DNA of 64,000 nt, from contig JAMLHC010000004.1 of assembly GCA_023957335.1 (NCBI GenBank), forward strand, positions 280,811-344,810, written 5' to 3'. Positions within the stretch are counted from its first letter, which is position 1. Every line of letters starts with the position of its first letter. The stretch comes from Bacteroidota bacterium. Lineage in GTDB: Bacteria; Bacteroidota; Bacteroidia; NS11-12g; UBA955. This document shows, piece by piece, positions 43,416 to 53,602 of this stretch. Below the pieces are notes generated by a model that was given only the letters and a program-made list of their open reading frames with translations, was not told the DNA's origin and did no database searches. A program made the position numbers and the translations under genes.

Positions 43416-45152
43416 TTATTCCAACATCATCTCTCGGATATACTTTACAGGAGCATTGCCATAGCTAAGGAATTTCTCATTGAAAGATTTCAATTCAAAA
43501 TGCTTTCCCTCTTTTTTCTTAACAAACTCGCGCAAATCATAAATCTCTTTGTATCCGGTAAAATAACTCATTAACTGAACACTGCTAACACTTACACGCG
43601 TCCATTTGCCACGTGCTTCTGCTTCTTGCTGAAATGCTTCATCCATTAACAAATGCAATGCTTGCGGCTCGGTCATTCCTTTTACATGAACACTATAATC
43701 CAGAATAGCGTTGCAAACGGTTCTCAGATGCCATTTGTACCACATGAGCCACATTTCGGGTTCATTGTTTCCATATCCGTTTTCTAACATCATCTGTTCG
43801 GTATAAACTGCCCAGCCTTCTATCATGGCTCCGTTTGCAAAAATACTCTTGACAAGACTTGGGTTTTGGTTGGCATAAACAAGCTGAGTGTAGTGTCCCG
43901 GAATGGCTTCGTGTATATTGAGAATTTGCAAAATATAATGGTTGTATTCCCTCAAATGGCTTTCTGCCCTTGCGGGTGTCCATGCTTCAATGTTGCCGAC
44001 ATTGTAATATGTGTTGCCACCCTTGTCATAAGGACCGGGAGCGCTGATAGACGCTATTGAAATCCCTGCCATGTATGCAGGTTCTTTTCTGACCACCAAG
44101 GGTTTTGATTCGTCAATATAGAGTAAATTCTTTTGTTTAATAAAAGCAATTAATGACGGCAGTTGTGCTGCAATGGATTCTTGATATTCAGAAGCTTGGA
44201 CATGGTTGAGGGATATTGTGTCTATAATCTGACGGATGGCTTTGAGTTTGTCCTCAGGCATGGGTTTGTTGCCAAAATACTTTGACCACAATTGTTGTGT
44301 AATCTTAAACATTTCTTCATGTAGGAAGTTCTTGCGAATGAGGGCTGAATCATAAATCTGCTGAGCGGTATAGATTGACTGTATATCAAATCCAAATTTC
44401 TTTTCATAAAGTGTGTTTCCCATCCTGAAATCTCGTGGAGTGGGGTTGGGCATGGTATCCAAATAATGGATGAAGTCTTTGATGGCAGTAACAACTTTAG
44501 CAATATTGTCTGACATGGTTTGTTTGTCAGCATCAGACAAGGTTGAGTGTTGCACAGAATCTTTGAGGTCGGTTTCAAAAACTGATAAGCCGCCTGTATT
44601 TTGTTGTTTGGCAAGTGTAGTCAAAATAATAACAGGGTCTTTCAAATTGCTTTTGGCAGCCTCATAATAAGCCGGTATTTTGTACAATCGGTGGCGGATA
44701 TCTTGCAAACGCTTATCCAACGGAGCATAGTTTTCTGACAACATAAAAGCAATTAGTCCACTCACATTGTATTGTGAGGGATCCCACTGATATGATTTTT
44801 CTTCATCTATTTGCCAAATGATTCTGTTGAGTTGATTTTCAATCAAGTGATAATCAATTTTCTGAGAATTATCGAGTGAGTTTAATTCAAAACCATGCAA
44901 ACTGTCGAGATTACTTTGTGCAAATTGCCTTTGTGCATGGCGTGTTTGTTCATTAGGAATTTGGAGTAGTGTATCATTGTGGTGATATCCTACATTGGTT
45001 GCCCATTCGGGGTACTGTATCCAAAACTGCTCTATAAACTTGTTTTGATAGTCATCAAAAGCCACATTGTTTTTCATTTCATTTGTTGTTTTGTGATTGC
45101 TGCAGGCTGCAATCAATAAGGCAACCGTGCTTATGCATAAGGGTTTCAACAT
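43416..45152 (-). CDS. DUF885 family putative metallopeptidase lipoprotein
   Basis: The 578-aa product starts with a lipoprotein signal (MLKPLCISTVALLIAAC). DUF885 features follow: WIQYPEWATNVGYH, a long helical region, and the zinc-like motif LNIHEAIPGHYTQLVYANQNPS, where H-E-x-x-x-x-H is the likely catalytic site, then GAMIEGWAVYTEQMMLENGY with a third ligand Glu. Members are probably carboxypeptidase-like M3-clan enzymes; few have been tested. It would act in the periplasm or outer surface. Confidence 0.87.
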   Translation of the reverse strand: MLKPLCISTVALLIAACSNHKTTNEMKNNVAFDDYQNKFIEQFWIQYPEWATNVGYHHNDTLLQIPNEQTRHAQRQFAQSNLDSLHGFELNSLDNSQKIDYHLIENQLNRIIWQIDEEKSYQWDPSQYNVSGLIAFMLSENYAPLDKRLQDIRHRLYKIPAYYEAAKSNLKDPVIILTTLAKQQNTGGLSVFETDLKDSVQHSTLSDADKQTMSDNIAKVVTAIKDFIHYLDTMPNPTPRDFRMGNTLYEKKFGFDIQSIYTAQQIYDSALIRKNFLHEEMFKITQQLWSKYFGNKPMPEDKLKAIRQIIDTISLNHVQASEYQESIAAQLPSLIAFIKQKNLLYIDESKPLVVRKEPAYMAGISIASISAPGPYDKGGNTYYNVGNIEAWTPARAESHLREYNHYILQILNIHEAIPGHYTQLVYANQNPSLVKSIFANGAMIEGWAVYTEQMMLENGYGNNEPEMWLMWYKWHLRTVCNAILDYSVHVKGMTEPQALHLLMDEAFQQEAEARGKWTRVSVSSVQLMSYFTGYKEIYDLREFVKKKEGKHFELKSFNEKFLSYGNAPVKYIREMMLE

Positions 45153-45414
45153 GCAGACAAAGCTAAAGCAAATTTTTTTAAATCTATTTTATAGAATACC
45201 ATTTGTTGCCCAAGTTAAAATTTGAATTGGGTTATATAAATGTAATAAAAACTCCATTTTCTTCCATTGGAAAAAGTGGCACCCATGTGTTTTATTTGAA
45301 TTTAGGCTATAAGCTATAATGTTACTGTTTATCAGTACCAAACAGCATTATAACCTAAGCCCTTTTTACATTCATTTAATTAATGCATTTTTGCCAAATT
45401 AATAAATCAGAACC

Positions 45415-48051
45415 ATGAAATTTCGTTTTATGCATGTATTGGCACTAGGATTTGCCATCGCTATCAATCTGTTATTGAGCCATGATGCACAAGCTCAGTT
45501 ATTCAAAAAGAAAAAGAAACCGGCAGCTGTAGCAGAAGCCCCCGCATCCCGACCCGGTTATGAAAATTTTGACAAAAAAGTCAAAGGGATGCAAAAGATT
45601 GAAGGCTTATTTACTTTTTACAGAGACACAACCACAGGTGCGATGTATATGTCCATTGATAATAATCAGATTGGACAAAAGTTTATCTATTTTAGTTATT
45701 CTGAGAATGGACCTGCCAGTGTAGGGTTAATTCGTGGAATGTATAGAGGAAGCAAGGTTTTTCAGATTGACAGATACTACAATCAGATTGAATTTAATAC
45801 CCAAAACAACAGCTTTTATTTTGACACACTCTCTGCGCTCAGTCATGCTAGAGATGCTAACGTGGTGCCGGGTATGATGGCAAGTGAAAAAATAATTGCG
45901 GCAAATACAGATTTCAGCAAATTTTTGATTTCTGCAGATAATATTTTTTTGAAAGAAACACTTGAACAAATCAAATCCACACCATTGCCTATGGGTTATT
46001 CCTTAGGTTCATTAAGTCCCACCAAGACCAAATATGTCAATGTAAGAAGCTATCCGGAGAATAGTGATATAATTGTAAAATATGTATATGACGACCCGTT
46101 TCCAAAATCTGTAGGAGGTGCAGGCACAACTGAAAGAAGATATACAGAGACAGTGATTCAACACAGTTTTATTAAGGTTCCGCAAAACAATTTCAAACCC
46201 AGACGTGATGACCAGAGGGTGGGTTATTTTACTACCCAAAGAAATGATATGACCACTTTTGAAGCGGTAAATTATCGCGATTATATCCATCGTTGGAATC
46301 TTGAGAAAAAAGACCCCAATGCTGCTGTATCAGAGCCGGTCAAGCCTATTGTATGGTGGATTGAGAACACTACTCCCATCGAATACAGAGAAACTATCAA
46401 AAAAGCTATTTTGGAGTGGAATATTGCATTTGAAGCAGCCGGTTTCAAAAATGCTGTTGAAGTCTATGTGCAACCCGACACCGCAACATGGGATGCCGGT
46501 GACATCCGCTATAATGTGATGCGCTGGACAAGCTCACCAAACCCTGCTTTTGGAGGCTATGGACCCAGTTTTGTTAATCCACTTACGGGTGAAATCTTAG
46601 GTGCGGACATCATGTTTGAGTTTGTTTTTATGACCAACCGTTTAAGCAGTGACAGACTTTTTAAACTTACTGCTATGCCAACCAATAACCCTTCCGAATA
46701 TCTTGAAATGTTAATGGATTCGTTGCACCATACCCACCATGACCATGATTTTGGTACTACACATTGTAATTTGGGTGAAATATTGCAACAACAAACTTTG
46801 TTTGGAATCACAGCACTCAGAGCCATGGGCGGAACACAAGTACAGATTGACAGATTCTCACAAGAAGCTTTGTATTATCTTGTGTTGCATGAGGTTGGTC
46901 ATACGCTCGGACTCACGCACAACATGAGAGCTACGCAAATGTTATCGCCCGAGGAATTACAAAATATTAATATTACACGTATCAAAGGAACTGCAGCTTC
47001 TGTGATGGATTATCCTTCCATGAATTTTGCCAATGTATCCGGACAAGAAGTACAGCAGTACAACACCCAACCCGGTCCTTATGATATTTGGGCAATTACA
47101 TACGGATATTCACAAGGACTGAACGATGAAGCGGCAGAAGAAGCTAGGTTAGAAAAAATACTCGCGCGGTCAATCGAAAAAGACCTTGCTTATGGAAATG
47201 ATGCGGATGACATGCGTTCACCCGGTAAAGGAATTGACCCTCGCGTAAATATTTTTGACCAGAGTAACGATGCCATGCTGTATGCCGAAAACCGAATGAA
47301 GTTGGTAAACAAAGTTTTCGAAAGTGTTAAACAAAAATATGTATCAGAGGGAAAAAGTTATCATGAATTGCGCAATGCCTATATGTTGCTCACAGGAGAA
47401 TATGCCAAACAAGGCGATGTCATTTCACGATATGTTGGAGGAGTATATGCTGAAAGATTTATGGCAGGACAAAAACCCGGCTCAAAACCCTTGACACCGG
47501 TTGCTTTGCAAGACCAGAAACGAGCCATGAAACTGCTTACGGATTATGTCTTTGTGCCCAATGCATTGCCCGTTCCGGACTCTTTGTTGCCATTTTTACA
47601 ACCCCAAAGACGCGGATTCGGTTTTTTCTCCAATACCGAAGACCCTAAACTGTTGGATAGACACCTCGCTATGCAGGCGATGCCCTTGGAACATCTGCTC
47701 GCTTTCACTACGCTCAAAAGGATTTCAGATTCCCGAATGTATGGAAATGAATATACACTTAATGATTTGTTCAACGACTTGAACAACGCTATTTTTAAGG
47801 CGGATATCAATGGAAATGTGAATTTGCAAAGACAAAATTTGCAGATTTATTATATTGATTTGCTCGACAGAAATATTAACTCAATTTATAAAATGTATTA
47901 TGATAATCTGTCTATTGCCCGCATGACGATTGCTTTGCAAGACATCAAAAAGATGGTTCAAGCTGGCGTGAATTCAGGTAATGAAGAAAGCAAAAATCAC
48001 AAGAAATATTTGTTGTACAGAATAGACCGTATTTTGGATTATAACAAGTAA
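45415..48051 (+). CDS. Secreted zinc metalloprotease, metzincin-type with DUF5117/DUF5118-like regions
   Basis: This 878-aa protein has a signal peptide (MKFRFMHVLALGFAIAINLLLSHDAQAQ). The N-terminal half (KVKGMQKIEGLFTFYRDTTTGAMYMSI, IYFSYSENGPASVGLIRGMYRGSKVF) matches the DUF5117/5118 region that precedes the catalytic domain in this Bacteroidota family. The zinc site is HEVGHTLGLTH starting at H492, an exact H-E-x-x-H-x-x-G-x-x-H, with a Met-turn in GTAASVMDYPSMNFAN. It probably digests proteins outside the cytoplasm. An M61 peptidase gene starts 1 bp after its stop, forming a two-peptidase operon. Confidence 0.9.
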   Translation: MKFRFMHVLALGFAIAINLLLSHDAQAQLFKKKKKPAAVAEAPASRPGYENFDKKVKGMQKIEGLFTFYRDTTTGAMYMSIDNNQIGQKFIYFSYSENGPASVGLIRGMYRGSKVFQIDRYYNQIEFNTQNNSFYFDTLSALSHARDANVVPGMMASEKIIAANTDFSKFLISADNIFLKETLEQIKSTPLPMGYSLGSLSPTKTKYVNVRSYPENSDIIVKYVYDDPFPKSVGGAGTTERRYTETVIQHSFIKVPQNNFKPRRDDQRVGYFTTQRNDMTTFEAVNYRDYIHRWNLEKKDPNAAVSEPVKPIVWWIENTTPIEYRETIKKAILEWNIAFEAAGFKNAVEVYVQPDTATWDAGDIRYNVMRWTSSPNPAFGGYGPSFVNPLTGEILGADIMFEFVFMTNRLSSDRLFKLTAMPTNNPSEYLEMLMDSLHHTHHDHDFGTTHCNLGEILQQQTLFGITALRAMGGTQVQIDRFSQEALYYLVLHEVGHTLGLTHNMRATQMLSPEELQNINITRIKGTAASVMDYPSMNFANVSGQEVQQYNTQPGPYDIWAITYGYSQGLNDEAAEEARLEKILARSIEKDLAYGNDADDMRSPGKGIDPRVNIFDQSNDAMLYAENRMKLVNKVFESVKQKYVSEGKSYHELRNAYMLLTGEYAKQGDVISRYVGGVYAERFMAGQKPGSKPLTPVALQDQKRAMKLLTDYVFVPNALPVPDSLLPFLQPQRRGFGFFSNTEDPKLLDRHLAMQAMPLEHLLAFTTLKRISDSRMYGNEYTLNDLFNDLNNAIFKADINGNVNLQRQNLQIYYIDLLDRNINSIYKMYYDNLSIARMTIALQDIKKMVQAGVNSGNEESKNHKKYLLYRIDRILDYNK

Positions 48052-48052
48052 A

Positions 48053-49840
48053 ATGTTGCGCCACACCCTCATATCAACCTTTTTAGTATTTAATTTTGTC
48101 ATGATAAGTCAGGCGCAGGATATAGTATATAAAGTAAGTATAGAAAATCCGCAAACTCATTATGCAACGGTGCAGATTGAAGTAAAAAACTGCACAAGAA
48201 CTGAAACTCATTTAAAAATGCCTGTTTGGACTCCGGGTTCTTATATGGTTCGAGAGTTTGCCAGAAATGTTGAATCCTTTGGTGCATATAACAACGAAGG
48301 GAATGCTTTGGAATGGAAAAAAGACCGGAAAAACGCATGGTTGGTAAAAAACGGGAACACAAAGGATTTTGTAATCCGCTATCGTGTTTATGCCAATGAA
48401 GTATCGGTCAGAACTTCTTTTGTCAACAGCGAAACTGCATTTTTATTGGGAACAAGCCTGCTGATGTCGGTAGAAGGCTTTGAAAAAACTGCGGGTAAAA
48501 TTGAGATTGTACGCCCTAAGCATTGGAAAAATATGGCTTCCGGATTGAAAGAAATCAAAGGTGAGCCAAATTGTTTTGCATTTTCTGATTATGATGAATT
48601 GGTGGACTGTCCCATACAAATAGGAAATTTTGATATACTGAACTTTGATGTACAGGGAATTCCTCACTATGTGGCGTTGATTGGCGACAATAATGCCAAT
48701 AAAAAACAATTGACTAAGGATATGCAGAAGATTTGCAATGCGGCTTTTAAGGTTGTGGGTAAAGCAGACATGGATAAATATTGGTTTTTTATTCAACATG
48801 TTGAGAATGCAGGAGGAGGTCTTGAGCACAGAAACTCTGTTTCGGTTGGGATGTCTCCCCATAACTACGCTGACCCTGTCAAATACAAAGGGTTTCTTGG
48901 CTTGGTAGCACACGAGTATTTCCATGTATGGAATGTAAAAAGAGTGCGTCCTATTGAATTGGGTCCTTTTGATTATGACAATGAAAACTATACGCAACAA
49001 CTGTGGATTGCAGAAGGTTTTACGAGTTACTATGACAAAAAACTGTCCTACCGCGCAGGATTTCTGACTCAAGATGAATTTTTGGGAAGAGTGGCAGGGA
49101 TGATTTCATATTCAGAAAATACAGTGGGAGCCAAGTATCAAAGCCTGGCAGAATCTTCTTTTGACGCATGGATAAAGGCATACAGACCGAACGAAAACAG
49201 TGTGAACTCGTCCATCTCATACTATACAAAAGGCTCACTTGCCGGAGCGTTGCTTGATTTGACCATTATCAAAGCCACTTCCGGTCAAAAATGTTTGGAT
49301 GATTTGTTTCAATATCTGTATGCAGAATATTACCTGAACAAAAAACGAGGTTTCACCGAACAAGAGTTCAAAGCAGCCGCAGAAAAGGTCGCGGGCATGA
49401 GTTTGGACTCGTATTTTGAACAAATAGTTTATGGAACTGCTACACCCGACTATGCCGAACTGTTTGCCTCCTTCGGCATAGATTTCAGTGCAACACCTAA
49501 TCAAGACCCTTATCTGGGATTGGTGGTTGCAAGAAAAGGGTTGCAAACCGTAATCAGCAGCATTTTAAGAAATTCAAATGCAGCCTTGTCAGGGTTGGAA
49601 GCAGGCGATGTCATCTTATCAGTCAATGATATAGAACCTGCCGACAATTTTACTGAGTTTCTTAATGTATTTGAACCCAAGCAAACACTCACATTGAAGA
49701 TAAAAAGAGGTGACAAAGAGTTGCAATTCAAGCTTGAATTTGAAGAAAACCCCAACAAAGTTTTCAAATTGACACCTTCTGCTCAAATCACTCCAAATCA
49801 GCAAAAGTTGTTTGACAAATGGGTGCAGAGAGCGGGGTAG
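48053..49840 (+). CDS. M61 family peptidase (glycyl aminopeptidase-like) with C-terminal PDZ domain
   Basis: The 595-aa protein has a signal peptide (MLRHTLISTFLVFNFVMISQAQ), the N-terminal beta-domain seen in M61 (LKMPVWTPGSYMVREFARNV), the catalytic motif LVAHEYFHVWNVKRVRP (H287-E-x-x-H) with the distal Glu in LWIAEGFTSYYD, and a PDZ domain near residues 490-570 (YLGLVVARKGLQTVISSILRNSNAALSGLEAGDVILSVND). M61 enzymes release N-terminal Gly or Ala. The ATG is 1 bp after the stop of the metzincin gene, so the two are coexpressed. Confidence 0.92.
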   Translation: MLRHTLISTFLVFNFVMISQAQDIVYKVSIENPQTHYATVQIEVKNCTRTETHLKMPVWTPGSYMVREFARNVESFGAYNNEGNALEWKKDRKNAWLVKNGNTKDFVIRYRVYANEVSVRTSFVNSETAFLLGTSLLMSVEGFEKTAGKIEIVRPKHWKNMASGLKEIKGEPNCFAFSDYDELVDCPIQIGNFDILNFDVQGIPHYVALIGDNNANKKQLTKDMQKICNAAFKVVGKADMDKYWFFIQHVENAGGGLEHRNSVSVGMSPHNYADPVKYKGFLGLVAHEYFHVWNVKRVRPIELGPFDYDNENYTQQLWIAEGFTSYYDKKLSYRAGFLTQDEFLGRVAGMISYSENTVGAKYQSLAESSFDAWIKAYRPNENSVNSSISYYTKGSLAGALLDLTIIKATSGQKCLDDLFQYLYAEYYLNKKRGFTEQEFKAAAEKVAGMSLDSYFEQIVYGTATPDYAELFASFGIDFSATPNQDPYLGLVVARKGLQTVISSILRNSNAALSGLEAGDVILSVNDIEPADNFTEFLNVFEPKQTLTLKIKRGDKELQFKLEFEENPNKVFKLTPSAQITPNQQKLFDKWVQRAG

Positions 49841-50002
49841 CAATGTGTAAAAGGAGAATAGTGATGACGCTTGTTTCTGATGGACTTGCAAGCAGCATCA
49901 GTCTATTTTGGGTTTCGCTTAAATCACGAATCAATATTAATAATGTTATTTTGCACGTATCATAGTTTCATTTGTTTTGGAACTAAAACGAATTAGAAAA
50001 AA

Positions 50003-50656
50003 ATGGAAAGTAAAGCAAAGAAATTAGACGATTTGAGCGTTATTGAACAAGTTTTGGAAGGCGAAAGATCTGTATATGAAGTTTTAGTCAATAAATACAA
50101 CTCCTATCTTTATAAAGTAGGAATGGCTTATGGATACAATCACGATGACACACAAGATTTGATGCAGGATACCTATTTGGATGCATTCAAAAATTTAGCA
50201 CAGTTTGAAAAAAAATCTAATTTTAAGACATGGTTAGTGAAGATAATGCTGAATAACTGTTACCATAGAAAACAGAAGTATAGTTTTATCAAAGAACAGG
50301 CATACGATGAATTAAAAGAAAGTGCAACACCCATGTTTGCTCATGCAGAATATGACACTTATGCTCAAGTTTACAACCACGAACTGAGTAACATTTTACA
50401 TAAGGCATTGCACAGTATCCCAAACGAATATCGCTTGGTATTTATGTTCAGGGAAATGAATCGTTTCAACGTATCCGAAACAGCCGAACTTACCGGATTG
50501 AGTGAGTCCAACGTTAAAGTCAGACTCAACAGAGCTAAGACCATGCTCAAAAACCAACTGATGAAATCGTATAATATTCAAGAACTCTATACCTTCCATG
50601 CGGTTCATTGCAATCCATTCACCGCCAAACTTATGAAAATAATAAACGAGCATTAA
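50003..50656 (+). CDS. RNA polymerase ECF-type sigma factor
   Basis: A 217-aa sigma-70 family protein: region 2 in YEVLVNKYNSYLYKVGMAYGYNHDDTQDLMQDTYLDAFKNLAQF and FKTWLVKIMLNNCYHRKQK, region 4 in SIPNEYRLVFMFREMNRFNVSETAELTGLSESNVKVRLNRAKTML. A tail of about 30 residues with HAVHCNPFTAKLM carries His and Cys and could bind a metal (speculative). No anti-sigma gene is adjacent; the SUI1-like gene begins 3 bp downstream. The 162-bp gap upstream shows no clear -7 box. Confidence 0.92.
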   Translation: MESKAKKLDDLSVIEQVLEGERSVYEVLVNKYNSYLYKVGMAYGYNHDDTQDLMQDTYLDAFKNLAQFEKKSNFKTWLVKIMLNNCYHRKQKYSFIKEQAYDELKESATPMFAHAEYDTYAQVYNHELSNILHKALHSIPNEYRLVFMFREMNRFNVSETAELTGLSESNVKVRLNRAKTMLKNQLMKSYNIQELYTFHAVHCNPFTAKLMKIINEH

Positions 50657-50659
50657 TTT

Positions 50660-51016
50660 ATGTCTAAACCCAAAAAAATCAAAAGAGAAACAGACGGAAT
50701 CGTATATTCCACCGAACCTGATTTTGTATTTGCAGACTTGTTTGCCAAACTGCAAACCGAAGATAATGTAAAACCCAATCAACAAAAACTCAATATCCGT
50801 ATGGAAAACAAAGGACGTGGAGGCAAGACCGCAACCTTGATAGAAGGGTTTAAAGGCTCTGATGATGAGTTGCAATCACTTTGCAAAAAACTCAAAACAC
50901 ATTGTGGCGCTGGAGGTAGTATTGTGGAAGGAGAAATCTTAATACAAGGCGAACACAGAAAGAAAGTCATGGATTTTTTGCAAAAACTTGGATATAAAAC
51001 CAATAAAGCACTCTAA
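50660..51016 (+). CDS. SUI1/YciH family translation initiation factor-like protein
   Basis: This 118-aa protein is lysine-rich at the N-terminus and has the SUI1/eIF1 fold segments IRMENKGRGGKTATLIEGFKG, LQSLCKKLKTHCGAGGSIVEGEILIQGEHRKKVMDFLQKLGY. Bacterial YciH proteins associate with the 30S subunit and affect start fidelity. It is 3 bp downstream of the sigma factor gene, so probably cotranscribed. Confidence 0.92.
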   Translation: MSKPKKIKRETDGIVYSTEPDFVFADLFAKLQTEDNVKPNQQKLNIRMENKGRGGKTATLIEGFKGSDDELQSLCKKLKTHCGAGGSIVEGEILIQGEHRKKVMDFLQKLGYKTNKAL

Positions 51017-51027
51017 TTCTTAGCTCC

Positions 51028-53094
51028 TTATTTTTCGCGAATCAGCGTGATGACACCCGTTTCCCTATAATCCTTTCCATCAATCGGGTCAGAATAATAC
51101 AATAAAAAATAATAGGTACCATCCGGACAAGGCTGGTTTGGGTCATTGGAAACGCCCCCATTCCAAGGTTTGTCCACTTGTGGATTGTACTTATACAACT
51201 CTACTCCCCAACGGTTGTATATGATACATTGCGCATTATTAAAAACCTCCAACGTAATTTTAAACTCATCATTCACACCGTCCTTGCCGGGCGTAAATAC
51301 ATTCGGGAATTCCAGTTTCTTTTTTAAACATTCACTAAACGTAATCTCAACAGAGTCTGTTGCCTGACAACCATGTTCATCAGTAACTGTGAGTGTTACC
51401 AATTCATTTTGAGAACACAAATAGTTTTTGGCGTGCGAACCTGTATGCCACTCAAAATCATAATTAGGATTGGTTTTGGGTACAACCAAATAGTCCGGTT
51501 GTTTGCAAATAATAGTATCATTCCCCAAGTCTAATTCTGGCGGGCTGAATAGGGTAATAAATTTTGAAACCGTATCTTCCGGACAATCGCTGTCCGGCTT
51601 GCTACCCATGAGTTTTACTTCATATCTGCGGGATTTTGTGAATGTAAAAGAAGCTGTATTTCCACTTGCGGTATTGCCATTCTCAAAGTCCCATTTGAGA
51701 TTTGTATAACCCTTGTTAATGGCAGTAAAATCAAATTTCTGAGGAGTGTTGCAATACATAAAATCAGCAGGGTTGAGGGTAAAATTAAGTTCTAAATTTT
51801 CATAGGCAGAACCCATAGCCAGCGCATAACTTTCATCTTTTCCGTAACCATACAAATAAGCACTAAAAGGGTCAATAGATTCCAAAGTATGGAATTGCGA
51901 CAAAACCGGAACGGTAACAACTTGTTTGCCCGCACACGTTGCAGCAACCGTATTGCCTGTAATACTGTTAATTGCGACTCCATCCAGTAAAACATATGCA
52001 GGATTGATACAAATCACACTCAAGAAAGCATACGCAATATTGGTAGTAAGCGGAACACGCAAAAATGTGGATTTCACTTCCTGTCCTTCGGGCACAAGTC
52101 TGAACATTGAAGGATCTGCCATGTGTTGAGGATGCCCGTTACATTCGCTTGATTTAATCAGTTGCACCACCGAAATAGGCTTGTCAGCATGAATACATCT
52201 AACATTGTTGGTACTGTAGTCAGGTGTAACTTGCTCTCCTTTATTCATCGTATAGGTGGGCACTCCGTCAATGCTGACCGTTGTGCCATTCTCTTTTGCG
52301 ACAATACTCAACATATACCCGGACATGCCCGTAAGTGGAACACTGTAAAAATCCGTACCCCAAAAACTTATGGGCAACTCTTGTTCCCACAAATGGTCGC
52401 AACCTGAGCAACCCACATTGTAATTGACTTGTGAACACTGCGAGCCTGAAAAAACCACCAACTTTTTGCATCCATTGGCAACTCGAATCAATGTTCCTGC
52501 CATACTATTGCTGTCTTTACTCTGTACTTGGTACGTTTCTCCTCGTTGCAGCATGACGGTAAAAGGTATTCCGGCAACTTTGCCCAATCGAGTGTCATGT
52601 GTAGGAGTAATTTCCACCGAAGTGTTGTCTTCAACTGCAACCACCATAAACTCTGAAGAAAAAGAATTGGAGCCTCTGAAAGTATTGATAATGTAGCGCC
52701 CCCCCCGTGGTATAAATTCCAGCGGTACCAGACTGATAGCATCAGTACTGTTAGGTGCATTGTTTATGGCAAGGACACTGATAGCTGTGTCTGAACTAAT
52801 ATAAATACCTTTGTTTTGAGCACTCTCTGACCCTGCAACGTACACAAGAGCGACTGGAAGGGAAACCAAGGTGTCTCTGTTCGACCTGAGCGAAAAACTG
52901 ATGTTACCCAGAACAGGTACTGAAATGTTGATGTTGGAAGGATAACGGCTTGCAAAATGCAGATTCAGTGATGACGGGGTAGATGCATTTTCCATAAACC
53001 CAACCCAAAAGGCTTTGCCGGTATTGGAGGTCTGATTTTGAGCAAATAGTGATATGCCGGTCAGCAAGAATAGGCAAGTAACACTGTATGACAT
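51028..53094 (-). CDS. Secreted protein with IgGFc-binding-like domain, PKD domain and gliding-motility (CHU_C) tail
   Basis: With the ATG at 53094 the protein is 688 aa and starts with a signal peptide (SYSVTCLFLLTGISLFAQ). Residues of roughly 25-400 match the IgGFc-binding-like repeat (GKAFWVGFMENA, RGGRYIINTFRGSNSFSSEFMVVAVEDNTSVEI, VVFSGSQCSQVNYNVGCSGCDHLWEQ). A PKD-like segment (KWDFENGNTASGNTASFTF) follows, then another short Ig-like repeat, and the C-terminal CHU_C domain (FPNVFTPGKDGVNDEF, CIIYNRWGVELYKY, GTYYFLLYY), which directs type IX export. A GTG at 53112 would add six residues (MFKRAI) and a better charged n-region, but the -7 box ends 4 bp upstream of it. Likely an adhesin-type surface protein. 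Confidence 0.87.
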   Translation of the reverse strand: MSYSVTCLFLLTGISLFAQNQTSNTGKAFWVGFMENASTPSSLNLHFASRYPSNINISVPVLGNISFSLRSNRDTLVSLPVALVYVAGSESAQNKGIYISSDTAISVLAINNAPNSTDAISLVPLEFIPRGGRYIINTFRGSNSFSSEFMVVAVEDNTSVEITPTHDTRLGKVAGIPFTVMLQRGETYQVQSKDSNSMAGTLIRVANGCKKLVVFSGSQCSQVNYNVGCSGCDHLWEQELPISFWGTDFYSVPLTGMSGYMLSIVAKENGTTVSIDGVPTYTMNKGEQVTPDYSTNNVRCIHADKPISVVQLIKSSECNGHPQHMADPSMFRLVPEGQEVKSTFLRVPLTTNIAYAFLSVICINPAYVLLDGVAINSITGNTVAATCAGKQVVTVPVLSQFHTLESIDPFSAYLYGYGKDESYALAMGSAYENLELNFTLNPADFMYCNTPQKFDFTAINKGYTNLKWDFENGNTASGNTASFTFTKSRRYEVKLMGSKPDSDCPEDTVSKFITLFSPPELDLGNDTIICKQPDYLVVPKTNPNYDFEWHTGSHAKNYLCSQNELVTLTVTDEHGCQATDSVEITFSECLKKKLEFPNVFTPGKDGVNDEFKITLEVFNNAQCIIYNRWGVELYKYNPQVDKPWNGGVSNDPNQPCPDGTYYFLLYYSDPIDGKDYRETGVITLIREK

Positions 53095-53116
53095 GATTGC
53101 TCTTTTGAACACGTTG

Positions 53117-53124
53117 CAAAGATA
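53117..53124 (-). promoter_or_regulatory. -7 promoter element (TATCTTTG) of the IgGFc-like surface protein gene
   Basis: TATCTTTG on the minus strand fits TAnnTTTG. Transcription would start near 53110, inside the GTG option, which favours the ATG at 53094. Confidence 0.5.
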
Positions 53125-53602
53125 ATTTGCTTAAAGGTTTGTTAATAATATTTAAAAAAAATCCGAAAGCAGGGCTGTTCTCTTAGTCCGGATATCCTTC
53201 ACCGGGTAATTCAAACAGTAATTTATTTAAAAAATGCACCCCAACTACTGTGTGTTTTTCTGACTAAAAAACAACTCCAATTCTATTGGGGTTTAACAAA
53301 TCAATCTTCGTTTTCTGAATATTCATATTCTTTCGATTATTTAATATCTAATTCTATTCTCTTAAAAAGTATCTGCAAAGATAATCAAGAACAATGAAGC
53401 TGAATACAGACTGGTGTCAAAAAATACATTCGCTTGCGTGAATGGAAAGTTTAGTTTAGTATTGCAGATATTTAGGAGTTACCTGCTATGTTAGGACGAA
53501 CGTTCACAACGACATACTTTGGCGGACAGACAAACTAACTTTGCAGAAAACGGGGAAGCTGAAAACCGACCAGAGTAAGCACAAACAAAAAAATAAAGTA
53601 AA
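53125..53602. other. Intergenic border of the accessory island
   Basis: About 480 bp without a supported gene. On the minus strand a second TATCTTTG (53376-53383) precedes a 20-codon ORF (53326 to 53264), which could be the remnant of a lost gene. From about 53464 the character changes: GCAGATA/TACCTGC (53464-53470, 53480-53486), GTTACCTGC (53478-53486), then TTAGGACGAACG and ACGACATACTTTGGCGGACA. This text resembles cassette-type spacer DNA of Bacteroidota. A plus-strand -7 box TAACTTTG lies at 53536-53543, 59 bp before the next gene. Confidence 0.5.
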
